Shown here in pieces: positions 24,588 to 33,160 of a stretch of DNA of 64,000 nt. The DNA is taken from positions 62,001 to 126,000 of the forward strand of contig CADCDO010000001.1 of NCBI GenBank assembly GCA_902800345.1, read 5' to 3'. Below the pieces are notes generated by a model that saw nothing but the letters and a program-made list of their open reading frames with translations, did no database searches and was not told the origin of the DNA. The DNA is from Fibrobacter succinogenes. Lineage in GTDB: Bacteria > Fibrobacterota > Fibrobacteria > Fibrobacterales > Fibrobacteraceae. The position numbers were made by a program, and so were the translations under genes. The number at the start of each line of letters is the position of its first letter. Position 1 is the first letter of the stretch.

Positions 24588-25454
24588 ATGAAGTACAAAA
24601 ACACAGCTTTAGTCGTCGAAGGCGGAGGTCTGCGCGGGTCGTATTCCGGCGGTATCCTTGATGTTCTCGCTGACAAGGAAATCAAATTCGGTGGCGCATG
24701 CGGTACATCAGCCGGCGCAACTCATTTGTGCAGTTTTCTTTCAGGACAAATCGGCCGAAACTTTCGCGTTGATACGGTCCACTCCAAAAGTTCCCGCTAC
24801 ATGAGCTTCAAGAACCTGTTGCTCACAGGCGACTATTTCGCTTTTGACTACTGCTACAAGCAAATCCCATATAAAATCGACCCCTTTGAATTCGACAAGT
24901 TCTCCGAGCAATGCCAAGAGACGGAGTTCCGCGTATGCGTAACAGATGTAGAAACAGGCCTTGCGTCATACCCGCGTATTTTAGATTACAGAAACGAAGA
25001 CGAGATGAATTACATCCGCGCCTCGGCAAGCCTGCCACTCTTGAGCAAGGTTGTCGAGATCCACGGCAAAAAGTTCCTTGACGGAGGCATCGCCGACAGC
25101 ATCCCTTTCGAGCCGATGTTCAAAAGCGGCTTTGAACGCGCCGTCGTCATCCTCACCCGTCCGCTCGGTTACCGCAAAAAGCTGAACAAGGGGCTCCCGC
25201 TTGTCAAGCTCGCCTTCCGCAACTACCCGAAATTCGTCGAAGCAGTCGCCACACGCCACATCCGCTACAACCAAGCGCTGGATAAGCTCGCCAAGCTCGA
25301 ATCCGAAGGCAAGGTGTTCATTTACCGTCCGAGCCGCCTCATCAACATTTCGCAAATCGAGAGCAACAAGAAGAAAATTGCGGAACTTTATGAACTCGGC
25401 AAGAAAGACGCCCTTAAAAAAATGCACGATTTGCTGAAATTTTTGGAAGGGTAG
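24588..25454 (+). CDS. Patatin-like phospholipase
   Basis: 288 aa from the second ATG at 24588; the ATG at 24579 adds only three residues and both are possible, with GGGGG lying just upstream. The fold is marked by the oxyanion-hole motif GGGLRGSYSGG, the nucleophile elbow GTSAGA, and the catalytic Asp in DGGIADS, giving the Ser-Asp dyad. It belongs to the YjjU/RssA-like bacterial branch and probably cleaves acyl esters of lipids in the cytoplasm or at the inner membrane. There is no signal peptide. The C-terminal region after about 250 is helical and charged. Confidence 0.9.
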   Translation: MKYKNTALVVEGGGLRGSYSGGILDVLADKEIKFGGACGTSAGATHLCSFLSGQIGRNFRVDTVHSKSSRYMSFKNLLLTGDYFAFDYCYKQIPYKIDPFEFDKFSEQCQETEFRVCVTDVETGLASYPRILDYRNEDEMNYIRASASLPLLSKVVEIHGKKFLDGGIADSIPFEPMFKSGFERAVVILTRPLGYRKKLNKGLPLVKLAFRNYPKFVEAVATRHIRYNQALDKLAKLESEGKVFIYRPSRLINISQIESNKKKIAELYELGKKDALKKMHDLLKFLEG

Positions 25455-25604
25455 TCCTGTACCCGCTTCTTCGAACGTTGTGCCCTCTGTTTTTCGCCCC
25501 AAAAACGGCAACTTGAGATATTTGTTGAAAAGTTTACAACATTATACCACGTTTTCTCAACGCTTTTTCGCAACATAGGCCGTTAATATTATAAATTATA
25601 TGGT

Positions 25605-26471
25605 ATGCCTGAAGTTTTAGACTATCTGGAATACCGCGAGTACTTGAAGGACTGGTTTGTCGAGACGAAAAAAGACAACCCGTTCACCTCGTATCGCTAT
25701 CTCGGCCAGAAAACCGGCGTTGATCCGGCCTGGCTTGTACGAGTTTTCCAAAAAGAAGGCCACCTGAACGAGAGCACGCTCCCCGTGTTCATCAGAATTT
25801 GCGGCCTTGACGACCGAAGGGCTGAATATTTCAAGACTCTTTACAGGTTCAACAAGACAAAGGCCAAGCAGACGCTCTCCGAGCTCTACTACAAGCTTCT
25901 GGAATTACGCTCCCTCGAAACGCGAGTGCTTTCGGAACCGGAACTCGCCTACTTTGGCAGCTGGGCTTGCGCCGCACTCCGCGCCCTCATCGGCATCACG
26001 AAGGATACAAGCGACATTACTGGCCTTGGCAAGCACTTGAACCCGCCTATTTCGCAGGATGACGCCCGCAATGCGCTCGGAATTCTGAAGCAACTCGGCC
26101 TTGTCGTCCCGGACGGTACTGGCGGTTGGAACATCACCGACCAAATCATCAGCACCGGCGGCGAAGTCAAGAGTTCCGCAGTCCGCAGTTTTCATAGACA
26201 TACGATGGAACTTGCGCAGGAATCGCTGGACCGACATAAACCGGACGAACGCGACATTTCGAGCGTCGTGTTCACCGCAGACGAATCCGACCTGCCCGAA
26301 ATCAAGCACAAAATTGAAGAATTCCGCCGTGGACTCCTTCAATTCGCCCGCAAAAGTGAACGCGCTGATCGTGTATATGCATTGAACATCGCCATGTTCC
26401 CCCTCTCCGACAAGGTGGCCGATCCGGCAACAGGCCCCACCTCGCCGCAAAAAGACGGAGGTGGAAAATGA
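25605..26471 (+). CDS. TIGR02147 family protein (DUF4423)
   Basis: 288 aa, full length for the family. The start EVLDYLEYREYLKDWFVETK and the SYRYLGQKTGVDPAWLVRVF block match the partial member at the left end of the window. The middle (YFGSWACAALRAL) and the region ARNALGILKQLGLVVPDG look like a winged-helix-type segment. No biochemical role is established. The last four bases (ATGA) overlap the start of a lipoprotein gene, so the pair is translationally coupled. This suggests that the cytoplasmic protein controls, or works with, the exported one (inference). Confidence 0.9.
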   Translation: MPEVLDYLEYREYLKDWFVETKKDNPFTSYRYLGQKTGVDPAWLVRVFQKEGHLNESTLPVFIRICGLDDRRAEYFKTLYRFNKTKAKQTLSELYYKLLELRSLETRVLSEPELAYFGSWACAALRALIGITKDTSDITGLGKHLNPPISQDDARNALGILKQLGLVVPDGTGGWNITDQIISTGGEVKSSAVRSFHRHTMELAQESLDRHKPDERDISSVVFTADESDLPEIKHKIEEFRRGLLQFARKSERADRVYALNIAMFPLSDKVADPATGPTSPQKDGGGK

Positions 26472-27808
26472 TTTCGAGAAAGAAAATATATATTAAAGGT
26501 ATGGACGTGAGACAGAACAAGAACAGACACATACATTCGCTGATTGCCCCATTTGCAGTCGGTCTTTTGCTGTGCGCCTGCGGTTCTGACAACGTTGCTG
26601 GTGGTGGCCCGAGCGGAACCGAAGCAGGGAACGCCATCACGGCCCAGATATTCATTGCGGATGCCCCGGCGGCCAATGCACGCGTAAAGCTCGTCGAAGA
26701 GGCTAGCCTCGACGGAAACGGCTATATCGCTACGGCCAACGAAAATGGCTTTGTCACTATCGAAAACGTCGCCATCGGCAAATATATAATGGAAGCAAGC
26801 CTCGACGAATCGGCAATCCAGACGCCTGTCACCGTACAGAACCTGAACGATACTGTCGAATTAGGCATGCAAGCCCTGCAAAAAGCAGTCTATATCGGCG
26901 GCAACGTTTCTGATTTCATCACGGATTCCACTAGCGAGAATTTCAAGAACACGACGGGCTTTATCAAGTTCCGCGGTCTCGACCATTCGGCATTCGTTAC
27001 TAACGGCAAGTTCGAAGTCTTCGGGCTCCCGGCAGGCAAGCTGGAAATGGTGATTTTGCCAAACGCAAAACACGATACGGTAAATGTATCCATCAAGGCC
27101 AAGGCGGGAGATTCGCTCACGACGCTCAAGCCCAAGACGCAACCTCCACAAGATACAACTAAAAAGGATACCACACAGAAAAACAGCACGCTGCTTATTG
27201 ACGATTTTGAAGATGGGGACAACATTCATCTTCTGGCATCGGAAATTCCATACTTTACTATTATGGGTTCAAGTAGCTGGAATTTGATTACAGCCACCAC
27301 TCAAGCAGAGTTTGCGGGAGGATTCGTACCAGAATCAGAGAAAATAGCGGTTTACCCAGAATGGACACCAGATTTCAACGGTCACCCCTTCAAACTTGTT
27401 ATACAGGATTCCAAAGAAGGGGGCAAAGAGGTCCATGTTACTTTTGACTTTCCAGATACGGCAAGTTACACGCTATATGCAGTGATAACCATGGACATTG
27501 GATACATCGACAACCCTTACGATTTCAGTTCCGTCGATTCCATTGCATTTGACGCCTGGGGAAGCGGCGAAGCAGAAATCCAAATTACTAGCAAACCTCA
27601 TTACATACCGAAACCGTCTGGAAGTTTACCGATAACTCTTCCGAAAAACAAAACAAAGCTCAAATATGCCTGGGCCGACCTTGTTCCTAACGAAGAAGAC
27701 CGCAAGAGCGTAACAAAAATTACGTTTGCATTCCATGACGATGCGGAAATTCATTTGGACAATATTGAATTCATCGGCAAAGACTTAATGAACATTTGGA
27801 AAAAATAG
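26468..27808 (+). CDS. Lipoprotein with carboxypeptidase-regulatory-like domain and carbohydrate-binding-like C-terminal domain
   Basis: 446 aa. The ATG at 26468 is preceded by GGAGGTGG, a strong ribosome site; the next ATG (26501) is a weaker choice. A basic N-tail leads to a hydrophobic stretch and a lipobox ending CAC (LLLCACGSD). The motif GGGPSGTEAGNA after the Cys is typical of exported Fibrobacter proteins paired with TIGR02147. Residues about 60-145 resemble a carboxypeptidase-regulatory-like beta-sandwich. A Thr/Lys/Pro linker near 215-235 precedes a galactose-binding-like domain starting LLIDDFEDGDNIHLL, similar to CBM11/CIA30-type modules, so glycan binding is plausible. It overlaps the TIGR02147 gene by 4 bp. 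Confidence 0.75.
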   Translation: MISRKKIYIKGMDVRQNKNRHIHSLIAPFAVGLLLCACGSDNVAGGGPSGTEAGNAITAQIFIADAPAANARVKLVEEASLDGNGYIATANENGFVTIENVAIGKYIMEASLDESAIQTPVTVQNLNDTVELGMQALQKAVYIGGNVSDFITDSTSENFKNTTGFIKFRGLDHSAFVTNGKFEVFGLPAGKLEMVILPNAKHDTVNVSIKAKAGDSLTTLKPKTQPPQDTTKKDTTQKNSTLLIDDFEDGDNIHLLASEIPYFTIMGSSSWNLITATTQAEFAGGFVPESEKIAVYPEWTPDFNGHPFKLVIQDSKEGGKEVHVTFDFPDTASYTLYAVITMDIGYIDNPYDFSSVDSIAFDAWGSGEAEIQITSKPHYIPKPSGSLPITLPKNKTKLKYAWADLVPNEEDRKSVTKITFAFHDDAEIHLDNIEFIGKDLMNIWKK

Positions 27809-27813
27809 GTTTA

Positions 27814-28644
27814 ATGCCAGGCGCAAATTCCGTAACATCGAACCAAGAGACATTACACAAAGATCTTGAAAAAGTTGTCCGTAAATATGCACGGACAACT
27901 TTTTTGCGTCCTATCGCGGAGCACACACGAGATGCTTTTGCAAAAGCAGAAGAATTCGTCAGAACGTTCTATGAAAGAAAAGGCGACCCCGCCCTTCGAC
28001 ATAAGGTTGGTAAGCCGCGTCCAGTGATTCTGGACTCCGGTTGCGGCACGGGTGAAAGTACGATCCATATTGCTCGCCGCTTCCCGAACATTCCTGTCAT
28101 CGGAATTGACAAGTCTGGCGTCCGCCTGGACAAGGCTGGGAACCCGTCACAAACGGCAGGCGAAAACGTTCCGGAAAATACGTTCTGGATTCGGGCGGAG
28201 CTCTTGGACTTTTGGCGGCTTGCCCTTGACCGCGTAAAGTCCGGCGAATGGACAATTCCGTACCATGCCGTTTATTACCCGAACCCGTGGCCCAAGCAGA
28301 GCGAAGCCACGAGACGCTTCCACATGCACCCGATTTTCCCGACGCTGCTAGCATTAAGCGAAGTGACGGAACTCCGCACGAACTGGGAAATCTACGCCCG
28401 CGAATTCGCCGAAGCCGCGAAGATTGTTTACGAGGAAAACGCAAGGAAAGTTGAAGGAAATGACAATAGGGGTGACAATGGAGGCCGGTTTCACGAAACT
28501 CATGATGGAACAGCCGCTGTTCTCACCGCCCAACCGCGAATTGTATGCGAATCATTCGACCCAACTGCCCCCGAAACGGCCTTTGAACGCAAGTACAAGG
28601 ACGCCGGACAAAAACTGTGGCGGGTAGTAGTTGGTAGAGTTTAG
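27814..28644 (+). CDS. trmB: tRNA (guanine-N7-)-methyltransferase
   Basis: 276 aa from the ATG at 27814. A TTG at 27796 would overlap the previous gene and is less likely. The SAM-binding motif is LDSGCGTGEST, followed by GIDKSGVRLDKA, and the tRNA-site motif reads YYPNPWPKQSEATRRFHMHP, equivalent to the PDPWxKxxHxKRR motif of TrmB. It methylates G46 of tRNA using S-adenosylmethionine. It is slightly longer than typical TrmB (about 210-240 aa), with extra N-terminal residues and an insert near the C-terminus (about 215-240) rich in Asn and Gly. A 5-bp gap after the lipoprotein suggests co-transcription. Confidence 0.85.
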   Translation: MPGANSVTSNQETLHKDLEKVVRKYARTTFLRPIAEHTRDAFAKAEEFVRTFYERKGDPALRHKVGKPRPVILDSGCGTGESTIHIARRFPNIPVIGIDKSGVRLDKAGNPSQTAGENVPENTFWIRAELLDFWRLALDRVKSGEWTIPYHAVYYPNPWPKQSEATRRFHMHPIFPTLLALSEVTELRTNWEIYAREFAEAAKIVYEENARKVEGNDNRGDNGGRFHETHDGTAAVLTAQPRIVCESFDPTAPETAFERKYKDAGQKLWRVVVGRV

Positions 28645-28660
28645 TCGGCCCTTCGGCAGT

Positions 28661-28693
28661 GGTTCGGCGAGCTCACCAACCTTTTGCCGAACC
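28661..28693. repeat. Inverted repeat in the gap between trmB and the lipoprotein gene
   Basis: GGTTCGGC and GCCGAACC form an 8-bp stem around a loop containing AGCTCACC. The element GGTTCGGCGAGCTCACC is close to the reverse complement of 17165-17181, so it is part of a dispersed family. Confidence 0.5.
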
Positions 28694-28769
28694 AAAGCTC
28701 TAAGTTCTAAAATTTCTCTCGTCTTTCGTCTGTAGCGAGCAACGCGAGCGTTCTTTCGTCTTCTTCCTA

Positions 28770-29978
28770 CTACTTTCTGTCCTTCATCCAGTTGGCGACA
28801 AATTTCAGGTTTCTTGTAAAGCGGACTTCCATGTTGGCGCCAGGAACCACGATAAACTCCGTAAGGCCATACTTATCGGAATCACTGCCCCAGTCGTACG
28901 TATAACCTAAACGAGTCCACGGACGGGCGTCAGGGCCCTCGTAACTCTTTGCAGCTCGGGCGTCAAACCAGTTCTTGAACCACATCATGCGTTCCGTATT
29001 ATCGGCATCGTTTCCTTCGAAGGAGGTGCGCATGTCGTAAGCCTTCACGTCAGGGACGTATGCCGGGCGCATCAAGTCGTTCGGGCTCACCCACAAGAAT
29101 GCCATGTGCGTCGCCCTGGAGGTTCTCGGTTCACCGAACAACTGCTTGAATCTCAAGTCCCAATCGCGAACGCCATCCTTATGATCCTGGAACCACATCA
29201 AGAGTTCCTTTTCGTTCACGACCCAGACTACGCTATCGGACTTGACAGTTTCGCCTTCCTTATAGGAATCAGGATTGGACGTAAGCGACACGACAAGAAG
29301 TTGCGTTTTGTCGGCATTCCATGAAACCTTGTCGCTAAACTCATCGAGCGTCACGACAGTAAACTTTTCTTCTTCAAGCGCTTCGGAAGCGTCCTTCACA
29401 GCGGCATCGAACTTTGCATCCAAAATAGAATCGCGGCTCGCCATAGAAACGACTTCGCCCTTGTTGTCGCGGATTTCGCAGAACGGGATGCTGTCGGTGT
29501 TCACGGCGACTTCGGCCTTCGCAAACTGTTCCTTCAAGATGTCGTTGTTGTAGGAGAACAACGTATCGCCTTCCAAGAACGAAATGACAACCTTGCAGAA
29601 TCCTTTTTCGGGAATCACGAGCGATGTTTGGAATCGGTCGCTGCCAGCACTCGTCGTGTCAAGAACCATCCTTTTTTCATCTTCGCCGCAATTATATTTA
29701 TATTCCGTGAGCGTTGCAATTCCAGGTTTCATCTCGCTAAAGAACACATTTTCTTGTTCCGTGCTAAAGGCGGACTTCACGATGATTGACGTTCCGCCAA
29801 GCATTATCGTATGCGGGATTCCCTCGCCGCAATAATAAGCCGGTTGACGGAATACGCCGATAATACCGGTCTTTCCTTTAAAGTTTTCCGCCTTGGAGAC
29901 GTTTTCCCCTCTCGTAAATGCGCAACCAAACAACGCAAGGGCGATAGCCCCCATCCCTAACAAATAAATGTTCTTCAT
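28770..29978 (-). CDS. Lipoprotein of unknown function
   Basis: 402 aa. The start at 29978 is chosen because GAGGA lies six bases upstream. The signal peptide MKNIYLLGMGAIALALFGC ends in a lipobox with Cys19. The body is mixed alpha/beta with Gly-poor, charged sequence and no domain I recognise. A C-terminal segment (SYEGPDARPWTRLGYTYDW) may belong to a cell-surface module, but this is guesswork. It is followed by a short gap holding a GGTTCGGC/GCCGAACC inverted repeat and a pyrimidine-rich CGTCTTTCGTC stretch related to 1318-1350. The M6 protease gene, further upstream on the same strand, may be in the same unit. Confidence 0.7.
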   Translation of the reverse strand: MKNIYLLGMGAIALALFGCAFTRGENVSKAENFKGKTGIIGVFRQPAYYCGEGIPHTIMLGGTSIIVKSAFSTEQENVFFSEMKPGIATLTEYKYNCGEDEKRMVLDTTSAGSDRFQTSLVIPEKGFCKVVISFLEGDTLFSYNNDILKEQFAKAEVAVNTDSIPFCEIRDNKGEVVSMASRDSILDAKFDAAVKDASEALEEEKFTVVTLDEFSDKVSWNADKTQLLVVSLTSNPDSYKEGETVKSDSVVWVVNEKELLMWFQDHKDGVRDWDLRFKQLFGEPRTSRATHMAFLWVSPNDLMRPAYVPDVKAYDMRTSFEGNDADNTERMMWFKNWFDARAAKSYEGPDARPWTRLGYTYDWGSDSDKYGLTEFIVVPGANMEVRFTRNLKFVANWMKDRK

Positions 29979-30064
29979 TCGGTTCCTCATCTTGCAAATG
30001 CAACTCCGTGCAAGTTTTTATCCACTGGATAATATAATTAACTCCGTCCTAAAACGGGATACCT

Positions 30065-31738
30065 TTAACGAAACTTTACGCGTTTTGCAAGTAGCCGTTT
30101 TCCATCTACGTCAAGCTGAACATAGACGGAACGATTCCACCCGGAAACATCGACAAACGCAAACGGTTCCACAAAGGAGTAAGTCCCGACAATGTTTCCG
30201 AGGGCATCGTAAAAACGGAGCGTCTTTTTGCCCGCCACGGGCGCTTCGACATCCAACATACCGCAGGAAGCGTGCAACCGCATCTTAGGTGAAAATTTTT
30301 GCGCAAGTAATTCCGTTGCGCTGGATGATGCTACCGACGAAGAACTCAAAGATGATGCGGAGCTATATTTGACAATCTTTTCCGGGCACTTGTCCAGCGT
30401 TTTGGTACGGTCTACAGTAAAACATACACGATCATTCCCGTCAAAGACGACATTGAAAATTCCGTCAACAAGAGCCTTTCCATTTTTATTGACAAAATTA
30501 AAACTGGCAAAGGAATCCTGATTTTTGCTCAACACGGCCTTCACTTCGACACGCTGGTGGTTTTCGTTGCCATTGGGGTCGTTATTTGCAAACGCACGCG
30601 AATCGTAGTCTATATACCAAATCAAGACACCATTTTTTCCTTTCTTTTGGCTATACGAAGAACTTCCGATTTTAGAATCAAAACCCACTGCAGGTCGATA
30701 CTCGATAATAAAATATTCGTTAGGATAATTGGGGTTCGATACCGCATAAGCCTGCATGCTAGAAATGTTGTTCAGAACATAGACGCTATCCTTGTTCACA
30801 ATTTCTGTCGGAGTAAGCCAGCCCACCGCCTCGCGTTCAAACGCAGAAAAAGAAGGCGGACACCCCCCGTTACCGTTGCGCAGTCCAAGCGCCATCACAT
30901 CGTAAGGCAGAGGGCCGATTGTCGCATAACCGTTCGCATCGTTGCTGTACAAATCAAAAAGACCTATCACATGGCTAAATTCATGAACAAAAGTGCCAAG
31001 CATATTGACATCCTTTGTACTCGTAGAATTAGGCTTGCCTTCAATCTTTTGCGAGACAAAAGCATAATTGTTGAACCGATATCCGTTTTTCGAATATACT
31101 TTTCCAGCACTATATTGCAACAAGTACTGGTGATTGAAATAACCCGAATTGATCGAAGTCGCCTTATCTTTTGATGTCGGATGCAACATGATAAAGGGGA
31201 TTTCTTTTTCGTACTTGCTTGCACGAGCCTTGAAATCCGCGCGTTCTACAAGAACATCAAGCGCAGAAGTAATAAACGAGCCTTCGTTTTTGTAATCGCT
31301 AAAAGGATTCGGGAGCGCTACAGGATAAATGTCAAACATCGGCTTGAATTTTCCGGCAGAACTCGCAGAAAAATAATCATACATGCTGCCGTAATTTTCG
31401 TTTTCCTTGAAGCCTTCTTCGTTGAACATCCGAAACATAAAGGCGGAGTCCAGCGCCTTGTAATCAGCCGTCGAAACGAGCATCACCGGGAAATAGCGTT
31501 CGCCCGAAGAATAGACTTCGGCATCATTATTGGAACGAATCTTCGATACGCCATCAGCAACAATCGCAGAAAGCTTATCTTCGGAAAATACGAGTTTCTC
31601 CATCTTGTAGCTTTTCGAAGAATCGGGCGATTCAAGTTTCGCGGCAACAACAGGGTTGGCCCACGCCACAGATGCAGAGAATACGCAAGCCCCGAACAGA
31701 CCTGCTAAAGGAACATGCAAAAACATAAAACATCTCAT
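30065..31738 (-). CDS. M6-family secreted zinc metalloprotease with serine-rich linker
   Basis: 557 aa from the ATG at 31738, which gives a signal peptide ending near VAWA. Longer reading frames upstream run through repeat DNA and are rejected. The catalytic zinc motif is HEFSH near residue 252 in GTFVHEFSHVIGLFD, typical of M6 (immune-inhibitor-A-like) peptidases. A further GYATIGPLPYDVMALG segment carries the Met-turn-like DVMA. After about residue 430 a serine linker (SSASSLSSSSVASSS) leads to a C-terminal beta domain of about 85 residues that ends in basic KRVKFR. In Fibrobacter such C-terminal domains are thought to mark exported proteins. It is probably extracellular or surface attached. 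Confidence 0.87.
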   Translation of the reverse strand: MRCFMFLHVPLAGLFGACVFSASVAWANPVVAAKLESPDSSKSYKMEKLVFSEDKLSAIVADGVSKIRSNNDAEVYSSGERYFPVMLVSTADYKALDSAFMFRMFNEEGFKENENYGSMYDYFSASSAGKFKPMFDIYPVALPNPFSDYKNEGSFITSALDVLVERADFKARASKYEKEIPFIMLHPTSKDKATSINSGYFNHQYLLQYSAGKVYSKNGYRFNNYAFVSQKIEGKPNSTSTKDVNMLGTFVHEFSHVIGLFDLYSNDANGYATIGPLPYDVMALGLRNGNGGCPPSFSAFEREAVGWLTPTEIVNKDSVYVLNNISSMQAYAVSNPNYPNEYFIIEYRPAVGFDSKIGSSSYSQKKGKNGVLIWYIDYDSRAFANNDPNGNENHQRVEVKAVLSKNQDSFASFNFVNKNGKALVDGIFNVVFDGNDRVCFTVDRTKTLDKCPEKIVKYSSASSLSSSSVASSSATELLAQKFSPKMRLHASCGMLDVEAPVAGKKTLRFYDALGNIVGTYSFVEPFAFVDVSGWNRSVYVQLDVDGKRLLAKRVKFR

Positions 31739-31970
31739 GCAACGAATATAAATATAAAATCGTAAAAAAGGAGATGCCCGATCAAGTCGGGCATGACATT
31801 TCGTAAACGGAAATGCACGCAAATACACGCGCAGACAAAAAACTGTATGGATCCTCCTAACGGAGGATGACTGAGCATGACACACATTTTTGCGTTCAAA
31901 AAAGCAAAGCTCCGCAGCGGAGCTGTTTCAAATTTCTATCTTTGGCGGTGTAAAACGAAAGAGGTCAAAA
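31739..31970. other. Gap with repeats and a leader hairpin before hisE
   Basis: It holds the hairpin GCCCGA-TCAAG-TCGGGC near 31778-31794, a GGATCC/GGAGGATGAC-type dispersed repeat (about 31848-31880), and AGCTCC-GCAGC-GGAGCT at 31908-31924 in the presumed hisE leader. No gene is seen. Confidence 0.6.
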
Positions 31971-32231
31971 ATGACGTTTGAAGAAATGTACGCACTGGCT
32001 TGCCAGCGCAAGAAGGACATGCCGGAAGGCAAGGGCACCACGGAACTTTTCAAGAAAGGTCCGCACGGCATCGGCAAGAAGCTCGTCGAAGAAGCTGCCG
32101 AAAGCTGGATGGCCGCACGCTTTGAATCGCGTGATGCCCAGTGTCTGGAACTTTCCCAAGTGCTCTACTACGTTGCCGTCATGATGGCAGAAAAAGGTCT
32201 CACCCTCGAAGAGGTCTATGCGAAACTATGA
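31971..32231 (+). CDS. hisE: Phosphoribosyl-ATP pyrophosphatase
   Basis: 86 aa from the ATG at 31971, preceded by GAGG; the in-frame extension upstream is leader DNA. The start MTFEEMYALACQRKKDMPEG and the metal-binding EEAAESW with later ELSQVLYYVAVMM are the usual HisE/MazG-like pattern. It hydrolyses phosphoribosyl-ATP to phosphoribosyl-AMP, the second step of histidine synthesis. Its stop overlaps the hisG start (ATGA), so the first two pathway enzymes are translationally coupled in reverse pathway order. HisI is not fused and is not in the window. Confidence 0.93.
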   Translation: MTFEEMYALACQRKKDMPEGKGTTELFKKGPHGIGKKLVEEAAESWMAARFESRDAQCLELSQVLYYVAVMMAEKGLTLEEVYAKL

Positions 32232-33067
32232 TTAAGGTAGCTCTCCCCAACAAAGGCATGCTCTTTGAGCCCACGCAGGAACTCCTCAAGGCCTGCGGCT
32301 ACAAGGCCTCGAAGCCTTACAAGACTTTGACCCAGATCGACACCAAGAACGGTATCGAATTCTTCTTTTTGCGTCCGAGCGACATTCCGATGTACGTCGG
32401 CCGCGGTATCATCGACGCAGGCATCACAGGTATCGACTTCAACGCCGAAGCCAAGAGCCCGGCAGTGAAAGTTTTGGACTTGCCGTTTGGCGCGTCCAAG
32501 ATGTGCGCCGCCGTCCCGAACGAAAGCCCGGTACAGTCGCTCGAAGAACTTAAGAACGCAACGATTGCGACAAGTTTCCCGAACATTGTCGAAGCCTACT
32601 ACAAAAAGCCGATGGATTTCGTGGTGCTCGAAGGCGCCGTCGAAATTTCCGTGAGCCTCGGGGTCGCAAACGCGATTGTCGATGTGGTCGAAACGGGCAC
32701 GACGCTCAAGCAGGCAGGGCTGCGCATTATCGGAGAACCGCTCTTCCGCTCCAACGCTGCCATTTTCTGCAACCCGCAGAAGACCGAACTCGAAGAAGTC
32801 AATACGCTCATCCGCCGCATCCAGGGCAAGCTCGTCGCGCAGACGTACATGATGATCGAGTACGACTGCCCCTCCGAACTCCTCTCGAAGGCTTGCGAAA
32901 TGACTCCGGGGCTCGACGCCCCGACGGTGACGAAGCTCCACGGTCGCGAATGGTACTCCGTGAAGGCCATGGTGCCGCGCGAAGAAGCCAACGCCATCAT
33001 GGACAAGCTCTGGGACGCAGGCGCAAGGAGCATCCTCCTGTTCGGCATCGAAAGCGCACGAATTTAA
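32228..33067 (+). CDS. hisG: ATP phosphoribosyltransferase, long form
   Basis: 279 aa. The start MIKVALPNKGMLFEPTQELL, the motif GRGIIDAGITGIDF and the PRPP loop VVETGTTLKQAGLRI are characteristic. The last 75 residues carry the C-terminal allosteric domain of the long form (feedback-inhibited by histidine), so no HisZ is needed. It starts histidine synthesis from ATP and PRPP. A perfect 11-bp inverted repeat (33060-33084) covers its stop codon. The gene is the second of a two-gene unit with hisE. Confidence 0.95.
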   Translation: MIKVALPNKGMLFEPTQELLKACGYKASKPYKTLTQIDTKNGIEFFFLRPSDIPMYVGRGIIDAGITGIDFNAEAKSPAVKVLDLPFGASKMCAAVPNESPVQSLEELKNATIATSFPNIVEAYYKKPMDFVVLEGAVEISVSLGVANAIVDVVETGTTLKQAGLRIIGEPLFRSNAAIFCNPQKTELEEVNTLIRRIQGKLVAQTYMMIEYDCPSELLSKACEMTPGLDAPTVTKLHGREWYSVKAMVPREEANAIMDKLWDAGARSILLFGIESARI

Positions 33068-33084
33068 CGCGGAGCGTTAAATTC
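33060..33084. other. Perfect inverted repeat over the hisG stop codon
   Basis: GAATTTAACGC and GCGTTAAATTC are exact reverse complements around GGA. The TAA stop of hisG lies in the left arm. No T-run follows, so it is not a standard terminator; it may protect the mRNA end or mark a repeat insertion. Confidence 0.7.
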
Positions 33085-33089
33085 AGTAG

Positions 33090-33153
33090 GCAGTGGTTAG
33101 TGATTAGTAAACAGGAATATTCTCCTAACCACTAACCACCAACCACTAACCAC
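33090..33153. repeat. Simple AACCACT-type repeat before the EAL-like gene
   Basis: AGTGGTTAGTGATTAG on the left is complementary to the right-hand run of CTAACCACTAACCACC and AACCACTAACCACT. The sequence AGTGGTTGGTGGTTAG near 650 is of the same kind. It lies right before the start at 33161 and leaves no room for a normal ribosome site. Confidence 0.6.
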
Positions 33154-33160
33154 TTATTCC

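Noticed and set aside
30065..31885. N-terminal extension of the M6 protease to 31885
   Set aside because: The extra 49 residues come from dispersed-repeat DNA (with the GCCCGATCAAGTCGGGC hairpin), and the signal peptide begins at 31738.
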